A stretch of DNA of 64,000 bases from an uncultured Clostridia bacterium. Lineage in GTDB: Bacteria; Bacillota; Clostridia; TANB77; CAG-508. A model generated the notes under the pieces. That model did no database searches. It was not told the DNA's origin and saw nothing but the letters and a program-made list of their open reading frames with translations. Positions 27,963 through 37,141 of the stretch are shown here, piece after piece. The stretch covers positions 1-64,000 of the forward strand of contig CAKPBB010000004.1 in NCBI GenBank assembly GCA_934140005.1, in the 5' to 3' direction. Both the position numbers and the translations under genes were made by a program. The stretch's first letter is position 1. Each line of letters opens with the position of its first letter.

Positions 27963-27999
27963 TTTTCCTCTTTCGTTTTTTATTCTTTACTAGTCTAAT

Positions 28000-28028
28000 A
28001 TTATAACTCTATTATTTATGCAGGTCAA
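28000..28028 (-). promoter_or_regulatory. Promoter of the TraX-like gene
   Basis: On the minus strand TTGACC (28023-28028), a 17-base spacer and a perfect TATAAT (28000-28005) lie about 40 bases before the start codon. Confidence 0.75.
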
Positions 28029-28095
28029 TTCTTTCAGCAAAAGCTTAATAATTAATATGATTCATCTATGACACTGTCGCACCATAAAAACAAAT

Positions 28096-28587
28096 TTATA
28101 CCGTCAAGTTTAAATAATTAAAGACCGATAGTTCTATAATATATGACAACATTTTCCTATACTCATTTATCCTAAATTTAACAAAACCTTCTAAAATCAT
28201 TGTTTTATTATCTATAAAATAATTGTAAATTATTGTGGCTAATATATCTTTATTACAATTTAATGTACATTCTGGAGATTCAATAATTTTCTTAGTTATA
28301 CGAAGAATTGCTTCTTGTTCTTCTTCTTCCAAATAAAAATAATTTTCTTTTATATCATTTTTTATAATTTTATCTTGATAAAATTTTTCTATCAAATTTG
28401 CAATTTTGCTTGCTACTATTTCTAAAAACTCTTTTTTATATTCTCCACTATAATGAATAATAACATTTTGAAATATTTTAAATTTATAGCTTGATAAGTA
28501 CATTTTCTCCATTGATATTTCATCTAATTCTTCTAGTAAATAATCTATTTTGCTTAAATCATTTGTTTTTATACATATTGATTTCAT
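28096..28587 (-). CDS. Short YtxC-like sporulation protein
   Basis: A 163-residue protein. The C-terminal third 'EGFVKFRINEYRKMLSYIIELSV' resembles the core of YtxC, a putative sporulation protein, and the middle 'ENYFYLEEEEQEAILRI' fits that family. Known YtxC proteins are nearer 280 residues and continue well past this segment, so the protein is shortened at the C-terminus and possibly inside. I see no continuing homology in the next 120 bases in any frame. AGGAG precedes the ATG. It may be a reduced but functional form or a decaying gene. Confidence 0.5.
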   Translation of the reverse strand: MKSICIKTNDLSKIDYLLEELDEISMEKMYLSSYKFKIFQNVIIHYSGEYKKEFLEIVASKIANLIEKFYQDKIIKNDIKENYFYLEEEEQEAILRITKKIIESPECTLNCNKDILATIIYNYFIDNKTMILEGFVKFRINEYRKMLSYIIELSVFNYLNLTV

Positions 28588-28798
28588 ACTTGCTTTCTCC
28601 TCTCACAAACTTATTATTTACTAAAAACTTAATATTATCATATTCATTTCAATAAATTTTGGAGCAAGTACATTTTTAGATTTCTTAAATTTACTGTAAG
28701 ATTATATATTTTATTTTTTTGCATAAAAAATGAACCCTCATTATTAAACAAATCATGTCTAATAATTTAGATTCACTTCATATCAGAACTATTTAATT

Positions 28799-29338
28799 TT
28801 AGTAATTTTCTGCTTTAATTTCAAAGAATGATTGTGGATGTTGGCAAACTGGGCAAACTGCTGGTGCTTCTTTTCCAATTACAATATGTCCACAATTTCT
28901 ACATTTCCAAATTGCATCTCCATCTTTGCTAAATACTAATTTTTCTTCTACATTAGCTAATAATTTTTTATATCTTTCTTCATGTTCTTTTTCAATTTTT
29001 CCAACTGCTTCAAATAAGTATGCAATTCTTGTAAATCCTTCTTCTCTAGCTTCTTCAGCCATTCTTTCATACATATCTGTCCATTCATAGTTTTCTCCAG
29101 CAGCAGCATCACTTAAATTTGTTGCTGTAGATGGGATATCACCATCATGTAATAATTTGAACCATAATTTAGCATGTTCTTTTTCATTATCAGCTGTTTC
29201 TTGGAATATAGCAGCTATTTGCTCATATCCTTCTTTTTTAGCTTTACTAGCATAATAAGTATATTTATTTCTTGCTTGTGACTCTCCTGCAAAAGCATCC
29301 ATTAAGTTTTTCTCTGTTTTTGAACCTTTTAATTCCAT
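28799..29338 (-). CDS. rbr: Rubrerythrin
   Basis: A cytoplasmic non-heme iron peroxidase that reduces hydrogen peroxide in anaerobes. The ferritin-like diiron domain has Glu ligands in 'AFAGESQARNKYTYYA', 'ETADNEKEHAKLW' and 'EAVGKIEKEHEERY'. The C-terminal rubredoxin domain has its two CxxC pairs in 'WKCRNCGHIVIG' and 'CPVCQHPQ'. The start at 29338 (MELKGSKTEKN) follows GGAGG; the frame further upstream is not coding, because it crosses the operator and promoter. 179 residues is standard. Confidence 0.95.
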   Translation of the reverse strand: MELKGSKTEKNLMDAFAGESQARNKYTYYASKAKKEGYEQIAAIFQETADNEKEHAKLWFKLLHDGDIPSTATNLSDAAAGENYEWTDMYERMAEEAREEGFTRIAYLFEAVGKIEKEHEERYKKLLANVEEKLVFSKDGDAIWKCRNCGHIVIGKEAPAVCPVCQHPQSFFEIKAENY

Positions 29339-29357
29339 TTTAATTCCTCCTTGTTTT

Positions 29358-29419
29358 AAAATAGGAATAATTCCTATTTTGTATAGTGCAATTATATTAT
29401 TATTTTCTATAAAAATCAA
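29358..29419 (-). promoter_or_regulatory. Rubrerythrin promoter with palindromic operator
   Basis: On the minus strand TTGATT (29414-29419), a 17-base spacer and a perfect TATAAT (29391-29396) form the promoter. Just downstream, at 29358-29380, lies a perfect 23-base palindrome with AAAATAGGAAT arms and one central base. It covers the probable transcript start and ends 7 bases before the GGAGG. A repressor site is the simplest reading, with a peroxide or metal sensor of the Fur/PerR type as a candidate by function of the gene. Confidence 0.75.
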
Positions 29420-29489
29420 TATAAAATAAAAATATTTTTGCAAATTTTTAAATCATTTATTCACATTTCAAAATTATTTTTATATTCCA

Positions 29490-30425
29490 TTATTTATACC
29501 GGCAAGCTACAATTTCAGTCATATTTTCTATTAGTTCATCAATTTCTTTTGGTGTAACAATAAAGTTTAAATCAGTTGGTATTAAAGCATTTTTTATAGA
29601 ATTTAATTCACTATTTTCGGCAAAATTTCTTACATCAATAATTTCTTCTACAATATCATTATTTTTAGTATTTTCCAGATTATTGAGCCAAATATCTATT
29701 CCATCTTCTACCAATGTAACTGCATCTATAACGGTTGGTATTCCTAAAGCTACAACCGGCACTTTCAAAGTTTCTTCAGTAAGCTCAAGCCTTGCATTTC
29801 CAACACCACCACCAGGAACAATCCCAGTGTCTGAAAGCTGTATTGATTTACTAATTCTGTCAACACTTTTAGAACATAAACTATCAATTACCAAAACAAT
29901 TTTTGGTTTAATATTTTCAACAATTCCTCTTACAAACTCCAATGTTTCAATTCCTGTAGTTCCTAAAACACCTGGTGCAATGGCACTAATTGCTCTTGCA
30001 TTTTCATCAATATATTGTGGTAAATATTTTTTTATATGCCTTGTTATTTCTATTTTTTTTACAACTTTTGACCCCAATGCATCTGGTGTAGAATATAAAT
30101 TTCCTAACCCCACCACTAAAATATCATCACTTTTTCCAATATGCTTATCTATAATTTTTCCTATTTCAGTACTTAATATATTAACAATTTTCTCTTTTTC
30201 TTCATCTGGAATATAGTTCATTTTCTTCAAATCAATTGTAACATAATTACCGATTTTTTTATTTAAAGCTTCTTCACCTTCTTTAGTTTTAATCTCTACT
30301 CTTGTAATTTTCATATTTTCCAGATTTTCTTCATTACACTCAATACCAGGAATCTCTGTTTCTAATTTATTTGCTTTCCTAAAAATATCTCTTCTTTCTA
30401 TTGCCATATCAGTGCGAAAAAACAT
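29490..30425 (-). CDS. gpr: GPR endopeptidase (spore germination protease)
   Basis: An aspartic-type protease that starts degradation of small acid-soluble spore proteins at germination. It is made as a zymogen; the N-terminal 'FRTDMAIERRDIF' contains the region of self-processing. Core segments 'DILVVGLGNLYSTPDALG', 'AIAPGVLGTTGIET', 'VLVIDSLCSKSVDRI' and 'TGIVPGGGVGNARLEL' are all standard. The start at 30425 follows AAAGGGGTGG. 311 residues is close to the usual 320-370. Its presence is the best evidence that this organism or its recent ancestors form endospores. Confidence 0.95.
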   Translation of the reverse strand: MFFRTDMAIERRDIFRKANKLETEIPGIECNEENLENMKITRVEIKTKEGEEALNKKIGNYVTIDLKKMNYIPDEEKEKIVNILSTEIGKIIDKHIGKSDDILVVGLGNLYSTPDALGSKVVKKIEITRHIKKYLPQYIDENARAISAIAPGVLGTTGIETLEFVRGIVENIKPKIVLVIDSLCSKSVDRISKSIQLSDTGIVPGGGVGNARLELTEETLKVPVVALGIPTVIDAVTLVEDGIDIWLNNLENTKNNDIVEEIIDVRNFAENSELNSIKNALIPTDLNFIVTPKEIDELIENMTEIVACRYK

Positions 30426-30526
30426 AATGACCACCCCTTTAAAACGTTTTTCATTTATCATTATGCTCGTATTTTTCCAATTTATACTAGACTTATTGTC
30501 AATTGCTTACATTTTAAATTCAAAAA

Positions 30527-30555
30527 AATACTAGTCATTTTCCATAACTAGCATT
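30527..30555 (-). terminator. Intrinsic terminator after the frameshifted GT-C gene
   Basis: On the minus strand AATGCTAGT pairs with ACTAGTATT (one G-U pair) and is followed by seven T. It lies within 10 bases of the stop codon at 30564. Confidence 0.8.
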
Positions 30556-30563
30556 TTTTGATT

Positions 30564-32100
30564 TTATTCTGGTAATATTACAACTTCTGTGTTTTGATAA
30601 TATTTATTGTAACTTAAAACTTTATTAGAAACATATACATAAAATCCTTCATTTTCATATACTGAATTCTTCACATAAGTTTCGCCTTCGAAATAATATT
30701 TTTCATATAATTTTGTAACTTCCACTCTATTCATTAAAGTAAAATATGCTTGACTAGATAAAGTTGAAACAATTAAAATATCTGGCAAATCATCTTTCAT
30801 TTCTTCTAAAGTCATATAATCCGGCTCATTTTCTCTCCATGAATAAAATCCTTTATTATTAAGTTTATTTGAAAATATGTTCTTTGAAAAATATGGCTCT
30901 ATTGCAGTAGCACTATATCCAATACCATATATTTTCATATCCTTATAACCATTATTGTTATTTATAAATTCTACTATGTTTTTAGCTGCAGAATATTGAT
31001 AATAATAATCATATCTACAAGTTTTATATGAATAAAAAATTTGTATAAAGCAAACAATTAAAAACAAGAATTTTATTGTTTTATCATTATTATTTTTATC
31101 CAATTTACCATGAATTATTAGTGCAAATAATATTATTTCAAAAACTATTCCTATATGCCATTTATTACAATAAAAGAAACTTAAAAATAAATATACTGGT
31201 AATACATATAATAAAAATTCAAAATATCTTTTATCTCTAAAGTATACAAAAAAACTTACAATCACAGTAACGGCTGTAACTATGCTACATGTTAAAAGAT
31301 TACTTCCATTAGTAACTAATGTATCTGATATAACTGTTAATGCCCATTCCCATTTTCTATATTCACTATTTTTAAATTCTACATGGTCAGATGGAGTTCT
31401 AACATAATATGCGGTTACAAGGAAAAGTGAAAATAGTAAAACTATTACAATCCAATTTTTGACTACTTTGCTTGTTTTAATGTCTTCTTTACCTAATAGC
31501 TTTGATTTTTTGTTTTTTATATAATTATAAGTAAGCCCTATAACTTGCAACCCATATACAAATGAAATACAAGCTGCTAAAATGCAAGTATGTGATGAAA
31601 TACTAAGTAATACAGCTACTCCGCAAGCCAAATAAAAATGGTTTTTCTAGTTTCTTTTTGTATAAAACTGCTATATACATTAAAGTTGGAAAAATTAAAC
31701 AATAACTCCTTGCAACAATTGAGTATTGATAAAATATATAGTATGTAAATGGTAATATTATTTTTATATATAATGGTAAATTAGTTTTATATTCAAGAAT
31801 TGCAACTCCAATTGCCGAAAAAATAATTGGAATTATATAGTAATATTGATATTGCCAACCAAAACTAATAAAAGCCTTTAAAATCAAGTGCCAAAGTGCT
31901 GGGCTTCCTTCATATCCCATATAATTTTGTAGTAGTTCTGGAATTGTAGTATCTCTTGCAAGCAACCATGCTTGTGCTTCATCAGCCCAAGGTTCATGTT
32001 TGCTACCAATAAATAGTGCTAAAGCAATAAATGATGCTAAAGCTAATGTTTCTACCATTATTTCAAAAAATTTCTTTAATTTTTTCATCTTTTGCTCCAA
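30564..32100 (-). pseudogene. GT-C glycosyltransferase-like membrane protein, split by a frameshift
   Basis: Two reading frames overlap at 31603-31631. The first (32100-31603, 165 residues) opens a polytopic protein with 'HEPWADEAQAWLLARD', the external acidic loop of GT-C/GT39-like enzymes. It ends with an alien tail after 'KKKLEKPFLFG'. The second (31631-30564) begins in mid-helix with 'ACGVAVLLSISSHTC' and continues as membrane helices plus a C-terminal external part. Removing one base from a short homopolymer near 31634-31646 joins them into one protein of about 510 residues. A real mutation, a switchable gene and an assembly error are all possible. A terminator follows. Confidence 0.75.
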
Positions 32101-32152
32101 TATTTTTATTACCCAAATTTCTAATAAGAAATTTAATCTTTATAGAAAAAGT

Positions 32153-32178
32153 GGGCTTTAAATTTTAATATAAAGCCC
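32153..32178 (-). terminator. Intrinsic terminator after yebC
   Basis: On the minus strand GGGCTTTA pairs with TAAAGCCC across a 10-base loop and runs into ACTTTTT. It lies about 60 bases past the yebC stop. Confidence 0.75.
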
Positions 32179-32237
32179 ATTTTATATATAGACTAAACTT
32201 AAATAGCCTATTATTTTCTATATAAATTTAATATGTA

Positions 32238-32963
32238 TTATTCTTCCCAGTTATGGAATACTTCTAATACATCATCTAATTCTTCAAGATTGTCGATAAG
32301 TCTTTGCATTTTTTCTGCTGATTTTTCATCTAATGATACATAAGTACTTGGTACCATTTGAATTCCAGCTTCTAAGAATTTGATTCCATTTTCTTCTAAT
32401 TTTTCCATTACAGATGTAAAATCTGCTGGAGCTGTTGTTATTTGGTAAACTTCTTCTTCAGATGCAAAGTCTTCTGCACCACTATCAATTGCAAGAAGCA
32501 TTAAATCATCTTCTCCAAGTGGGCAATCCTCTTTTTCAATGACAATAACACCTTTTTTATCAAACATATATGATACACAACCAGATGTACCTAAATTTCC
32601 ACCTGCTTTATCAAATACATGTCTAACATCAGCAGCTGTTCTATTTTTATTATTTGTAGAAGCATTTACAATTACAGCAACACCATTTGTGCCATATCCT
32701 TCATAAGTAATTTCTTCATAAGTTTCATTGCTTCCTTCTCCAGATGCTTTTTTGATTGCATTGTTAATTGTATCATTTGGCATATTATTTGCCTTACATT
32801 TTGCTATAACATCTTTTAATTTTGAATTTCCAGAAGGATCAGGTCCACCTTGTTTTACTGCTATTAGTAACTCTCTTCCTAATTTTGTAAATATTTTTCC
32901 TCTTGCTGCATCAGCTTTTCCTTTTTTGGCTTGTATATTATGCCATTTGCTATGTCCTGACAT
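32238..32963 (-). CDS. yebC: YebC/PmpR family protein
   Basis: A 241-residue protein of the YebC/TACO1 family, annotated as a DNA-binding regulator and more recently linked to relief of ribosome stalling at proline-rich stretches. The N-terminal 'MSGHSKWHNIQAKKGKADAARGK' is split here only by length but is an exact family hallmark, followed by 'IFTKLGRELLIAVKQGG' and 'GYGTNGVAVIVNASTNNKNRTAADVRH'. Length and all three domains are normal. GGAGG precedes the ATG. It is a single-gene unit with its own terminator. Confidence 0.96.
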   Translation of the reverse strand: MSGHSKWHNIQAKKGKADAARGKIFTKLGRELLIAVKQGGPDPSGNSKLKDVIAKCKANNMPNDTINNAIKKASGEGSNETYEEITYEGYGTNGVAVIVNASTNNKNRTAADVRHVFDKAGGNLGTSGCVSYMFDKKGVIVIEKEDCPLGEDDLMLLAIDSGAEDFASEEEVYQITTAPADFTSVMEKLEENGIKFLEAGIQMVPSTYVSLDEKSAEKMQRLIDNLEELDDVLEVFHNWEE

Positions 32964-33002
32964 ATTTTTTCCTCCTTTTAATTTCTTATTTTTGCAATCA
33001 AT

Positions 33003-33031
33003 ATTCTAACATATATTTTTTATTTTGTGTA
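33003..33031 (-). promoter_or_regulatory. Predicted promoter of yebC
   Basis: On the minus strand TACACA (33026-33031), 17 bases, then TAGAAT (33003-33008), about 40 bases before the start codon and after the terminator of the upstream operon. The same TACACA form of -35 box occurs in the HerA operon leader. Confidence 0.45.
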
Positions 33032-33134
33032 GTAGTTTTAAGAATTTTTTCACTAACAATTATAAGATTTTCATTTTATTATAAAAATTAGTCACATAAA
33101 ATATTGCTCTATTCAATAAAAATTGGTTAAAAAT

Positions 33135-33184
33135 TTTTGACAACCATACCCATATTATGTGTCATATCGGTATGATTGTCAAAA
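33135..33184 (-). terminator. Strong terminator of the HerA/SPFH/zinc-ribbon operon
   Basis: TTTTGACAACCATACC (33135-33150) and GGTATGATTGTCAAAA (33169-33184) form a 16-bp stem with a single G-U pair, followed on the minus strand by ATTTTT. It lies 12 bases after the last gene of the operon. Confidence 0.88.
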
Positions 33185-33196
33185 TCAATCTACTAA

Positions 33197-34399
33197 TTAT
33201 ACATTATCTCTTTTACTGCCTTTGTTAATTCTCTTATCACTATCATTTATGCTCAAATCCATTTTATGGTCTTGTATTCTTTCTACAAGCCAGTATATAA
33301 GCCAACTATCTAAGAATATTCCCAAAGCCAAAGCTGTACCAAAACCATCAGTAAATATTGCTGTAATAGTAAGAATTACTAAAATAGCAATTATTGCATA
33401 GTCTATATACATTCTAATTTGTATAAGCTTGCCTTTTGCATTTAAAATTGTACCTTCTCTATTAAGCTTTTTATTATTTTTATTTATAACTTTATTTGTT
33501 TTTTCTCTTGAAATTCTTATATATTCAGGTGTTACTTCTTCAATTTCCTTAATATTATTTCTTATTTGTTCCATAGTCATTGTTGTAGCAAATGTACTAT
33601 ATAATTCAGCATGTAATGGATTATTTGTATATGTTCTAGTAGATTTCAAATATCTTCCTGCAAGAATTCCATCTCTTGTAATTCTATTAAAACTTGTCAT
33701 TCTGTATGTATCATTATAATATGTACCATTTACCGGATGTTGACAATATTCTGTTGTAGATTTTGAAATTTCAAAATATTTTCCTACAATATTTTTCAAC
33801 CATGATTCTTGACATTCTGGTGCAATTCTTCCAGTTTCTTCATAAAATTTATTTAATTTTGCTGTATATTCTGCTAATTCTTTTTCTTCCTCTTCAATTC
33901 TCTTTTTTAGCTCAAAATAATGTTGTAAATCATTGCTATATTTACCAAATTCTTCATCAATATTATCTTTTTCACTTATTTTCTTAATTCTATCATAACA
34001 ACTCAAAATTTCATCATACAAGTTCCAACCAGCATAATTTGTTAAATTTGAAGAATTTTCATTAAAATTAGATTTTTTTAGAAGTTCAATATCTACTTTT
34101 ACTAATTCAATATATGCTTCTGCATCTAAACTATCTTCTCTAATTATCTCTTGTAATATTCCTTTTGCTATATCATATTCTTCAATTTTCATATGTTTTT
34201 TAGCTTGTTCTAATTTAGTATTTCTGCCTTTTATACCATCAACTTCAACTTTTCCAGAAATCTCTAATTTATATTTTTCTATTGCCTCTTCTATTACTAC
34301 TTGACTTCCACAATATTGACATATTGTGTTCTCCAATTTATCATTTACTTGAATATTTGCTCCACAATTAGGGCATTTTGCATCTTTTAATTTTACCAT
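33197..34399 (-). CDS. Zinc-ribbon membrane protein A (YdjG-like)
   Basis: A 400-residue protein. An N-terminal four-Cys zinc ribbon (Cys9, 12, 27, 30 in CPNCG...CQYCG) is followed by a conserved 'VVIEEAIEKYKLEISGKVEVDGI' linker, a TPR-like helical region with coiled coil (about residues 60-200), and two C-terminal membrane helices (about 332-376) with a basic tail. The same plan, zinc ribbon then membrane helices, occurs in Bacillus YdjG. Its first 55 residues are nearly identical to those of the next gene upstream. Last gene of the six-gene operon; good AGGAGG site. Confidence 0.7.
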   Translation of the reverse strand: MVKLKDAKCPNCGANIQVNDKLENTICQYCGSQVVIEEAIEKYKLEISGKVEVDGIKGRNTKLEQAKKHMKIEEYDIAKGILQEIIREDSLDAEAYIELVKVDIELLKKSNFNENSSNLTNYAGWNLYDEILSCYDRIKKISEKDNIDEEFGKYSNDLQHYFELKKRIEEEEKELAEYTAKLNKFYEETGRIAPECQESWLKNIVGKYFEISKSTTEYCQHPVNGTYYNDTYRMTSFNRITRDGILAGRYLKSTRTYTNNPLHAELYSTFATTMTMEQIRNNIKEIEEVTPEYIRISREKTNKVINKNNKKLNREGTILNAKGKLIQIRMYIDYAIIAILVILTITAIFTDGFGTALALGIFLDSWLIYWLVERIQDHKMDLSINDSDKRINKGSKRDNV

Positions 34400-34417
34400 T
34401 TTATTTTCCTCCTATTT

Positions 34418-35221
34418 TTATTTACCCGTAATAGACCTTGAAATAAATTCTGAGATCATGACTATTAAACCTCCTCCTACTTGAAGGATAAGATACCATT
34501 TAGCAACTAGTCCTATGCCATGATTAAAAAATTTTCTTTCTTTTATTACTTTTCCACGAAAAGTCTTTATTTTTTCTATACTATCACTTAGTCTTGGCTT
34601 ATAATTTTCATCTAATTCATCATATCTTTTTATAATTTTGTCACTTTCTGAAATTGCACCAATATAATCAGTTTTAAAATTAAGTCCATCTGTATACAAT
34701 TTCAAATTTTCTATCTTACGTTCAATTTCCTTTATTTCTAGTTCATTATCTTGTATTTTAGATTGTTCTTCTATATATTTATTAAACTTTTCTACAAAAT
34801 CTTTATATTCTGATTTTTTATCTAATTTTGTTATATAATTAGGATATGTATTTATTTCACGTGACCAACAACTAGGATAACTTGTACTTCCAGTAAGAGT
34901 CATATTTCTTGAAATAGTTAATAAAACTCCTTTATATGCTTCAATCTCTTCTGGATTATCTCTAATAATTTGATAATATGTTTTTAATGCACTATTATAA
35001 TCTTCTAATTTTATATAGCTTTCAGCATTTTTATATAATTTACTAATAGAATTTATACCATCAACTTCAACTTTTCCTGAAATTTCTAATTTATACTTTT
35101 CTATAGCCTCTTCTATTACTACCTGGCTTCCACAATACTGGCATATTGTACTCTCCAATTTGTCATTTACTTGCATATTAGCCCCGCAGTTAGGACATTT
35201 AGCATCTTTTAGTTTTATCAC
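34418..35221 (-). CDS. Zinc-ribbon membrane protein B (paralogue)
   Basis: A 267-residue paralogue of protein A: the same CPNCG/CQYCG zinc ribbon and linker, a shorter helical middle, and one C-terminal membrane helix (about 237-258) instead of two. I chose the GTG at 35221, giving MIKLKDAKC in line with MVKLKDAKC of the paralogue, because GGGGGA lies 7 bases before it. The ATG at 35236 overlaps that site and has none of its own. The near identity of the N-termini and divergence of the rest point to duplication followed by change in the membrane part. Confidence 0.68.
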   Translation of the reverse strand: MIKLKDAKCPNCGANMQVNDKLESTICQYCGSQVVIEEAIEKYKLEISGKVEVDGINSISKLYKNAESYIKLEDYNSALKTYYQIIRDNPEEIEAYKGVLLTISRNMTLTGSTSYPSCWSREINTYPNYITKLDKKSEYKDFVEKFNKYIEEQSKIQDNELEIKEIERKIENLKLYTDGLNFKTDYIGAISESDKIIKRYDELDENYKPRLSDSIEKIKTFRGKVIKERKFFNHGIGLVAKWYLILQVGGGLIVMISEFISRSITGK

Positions 35222-35259
35222 TTGATTTTCCCCCATTTTACACTTGTGTTCTTTTTATA

Positions 35260-35922
35260 TTACTTCATCTGATTTCTTGTTATTATTAAACTATGTATTT
35301 TATTTATTTGTTCATCTATTACATTGTAAACATTATTTTGAATATTGTTTTCTAAAATAGCAATAGCTTGTAATATCTCACTATCAATTTGTGAAGTATC
35401 TTCACTTATATTTATTTTAGTACTTTTTACATCATCATAAGCTTTTTCAACTTTTTTATAGACTTCTCTATCACTTATATTTTTCAAAAGTGTATTTAGT
35501 CTAGTAGTCATATCACTAACTTTATTATAATTTGTTTTATCTTTTTCCAAAGAATTTTCAGAAGAATTATTTGCCATTGTATTTGAAGCCATTGCAATAA
35601 CGAATAATCCTAATAATATAATTTGAGTTACTATTGTAACTGTTATATTTTTTAAATTACATATAATAAATATTGTACTTATTATAAATGTTAATAAAAA
35701 ATATAGTGCAACAATTGGCAATCTTGAATAATTCATAAATTTATAATCTTTTTTTCCAAACATAATTGTAAAGAAAAGAGCAATTATTACTGATAAATTT
35801 AAAAATCCAATGTTAATACATCTTGCTGTATTGAAATCTTTTACTGTAGTAAATACAACAACATTAACCATTATCAAAGCTACTGCACATATAATTCCAA
35901 ATAATATTTTATTATTTTTCAT
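35260..35922 (-). CDS. Four-helix membrane protein of unknown function
   Basis: A 220-residue protein with four membrane helices in the first 130 residues (for example 'ILFGIICAVALIMVNVVVF' and 'TIVTQIILLGLFVIAMA'), then a cytoplasmic helical or coiled-coil tail containing 'MTTRLNTLLKNISDREVYKKVE'. Its ATG at 35922 shares a base with the SPFH gene stop (TAATG) and has AAGGAGGG upstream, so the two are translationally coupled. I do not recognise a family. The coupling suggests it anchors the SPFH protein at the membrane. Confidence 0.65.
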   Translation of the reverse strand: MKNNKILFGIICAVALIMVNVVVFTTVKDFNTARCINIGFLNLSVIIALFFTIMFGKKDYKFMNYSRLPIVALYFLLTFIISTIFIICNLKNITVTIVTQIILLGLFVIAMASNTMANNSSENSLEKDKTNYNKVSDMTTRLNTLLKNISDREVYKKVEKAYDDVKSTKINISEDTSQIDSEILQAIAILENNIQNNVYNVIDEQINKIHSLIITRNQMK

Positions 35923-37091
35923 TATTCTTCCCTCCTTGTTCCACATTCAGGACAAAATTTCGCACCTGCATCTAATTTAGCACCACAATTCTTGCATTTT
36001 ATTTCTTCAATTTTCGCTCCGCAGTTCATGCAAAACTTACTGCCTTCTTGTAATTCATGTCCACATTCAGGACATTTAATAGTTTTATTTTTTTCTGGTT
36101 GAACTACTGCTTTTGGTGCAAATCTTGAAGCTCTTGGTGGTTGATTAACATTATTTGTCTGTGTTTGATTACCAGACATTGGTGAAAATAATTGTCCTGC
36201 TAGATTATTAAATATTCCAGCAGATGCTGCTCCAACACCTATTCCAGCTCCCATTGCAGCTGCTCCACCAGCATTTGGATTATTCGCAATATCTTTTAAA
36301 AGTTCTTTTGCTGTAAATTTGCCCCAATTATCGCCTTCTATTTTAGCTTCAATATTTTTTGCATGAGAATTTGCATAAGCTGAATTTATTATTGCATAGT
36401 TTGGGTCATTTTCAGGTATTGAAATATCTGAAACATAGAAATTAACTAATCTTATACCATACTCATCTAAAACTTCTGCAAGTTCTGTTTCAGCCATCTT
36501 ACTAATTGTTTCTAATTCTGTATTCATATCTAAAATTGTTAAATGACTATTTTTCATTGCAGTTGCAACAATTGTTTTTATTTTCATTTGAAATGCTGAC
36601 CTAAATCTATTATTTAGTTCCTCTTTAGTAAATGAAAATGTATTTCCAACTAATTTTACAAAAAACTTTTTAGCATCATTTACTTGTATTGAATAACTTC
36701 CTCTAGCTCTTACTCCTACTGCAAAATTATATTCAGCATCTCTCATCTGTATTGGAGAATCAGTTCCCCATAATAATTCCAATTTATGAGCTTTATCTAT
36801 AAAATATATTTGACAACTATAAGGACTTGTTCCTCCTGAAACCACTTTTTGCAATTTTTCTATAAATGGATAATTAGCTGTATTAAGAGTATGTCTACCA
36901 CCAACAAGTGTTTCAACAACTATTCCATCTTTTACAAATAAAGCTTCTTCTGATTCCATTACTATTACTTGAGTATTTGTATTAAAATCTTCAATAGGTG
37001 CTTTCCATACTAATTCATCAAATGGTCTATCGTTTTTTATTACGCTATATAAGCCTTTTTCTTCTTCTTTTTCTGTATTAAATATGCTCAT
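35922..37091 (-). CDS. SPFH-domain protein with C-terminal zinc ribbons (YdjI-like)
   Basis: A 389-residue protein. Residues about 20-215 form an SPFH/band-7 domain of the subtype that begins 'LVWKAPIEDFNTNTQVIVMESEEAL' and contains 'FVKDGIVVETLVGGRHTL', as in Bacillus YdjI. A Gly/Ala-rich stretch follows, then two zinc ribbons (CPEC, CMNC, CKNC, CPEC). YdjI works with YdjG and YdjH in recruiting PspA to the membrane. The start at 37091 (MSIFNTEKE) has AAAGGA at a normal distance, while two upstream ATGs do not. It has no membrane helix of its own. Confidence 0.85.
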   Translation of the reverse strand: MSIFNTEKEEEKGLYSVIKNDRPFDELVWKAPIEDFNTNTQVIVMESEEALFVKDGIVVETLVGGRHTLNTANYPFIEKLQKVVSGGTSPYSCQIYFIDKAHKLELLWGTDSPIQMRDAEYNFAVGVRARGSYSIQVNDAKKFFVKLVGNTFSFTKEELNNRFRSAFQMKIKTIVATAMKNSHLTILDMNTELETISKMAETELAEVLDEYGIRLVNFYVSDISIPENDPNYAIINSAYANSHAKNIEAKIEGDNWGKFTAKELLKDIANNPNAGGAAAMGAGIGVGAASAGIFNNLAGQLFSPMSGNQTQTNNVNQPPRASRFAPKAVVQPEKNKTIKCPECGHELQEGSKFCMNCGAKIEEIKCKNCGAKLDAGAKFCPECGTRREE

Positions 37092-37141
37092 TATTTTCAT
37101 TCCTTTCTCAATACACAAACTATATAAACTTAATATTTAAA

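Noticed and set aside
28730..28760. AATGA...TCATT hairpin after the rubrerythrin gene as a terminator
   Set aside because: The stem is only five base pairs in very A+T-rich DNA; too weak to list as a feature.
29683..30216. 177-codon plus-strand frame over gpr
   Set aside because: Antisense shadow of the spore protease, whose motifs are complete.
31603..31631. Programmed frameshift in the GT-C gene
   Set aside because: No slippery heptamer with downstream structure or internal Shine-Dalgarno was seen; a plain indel is simpler.
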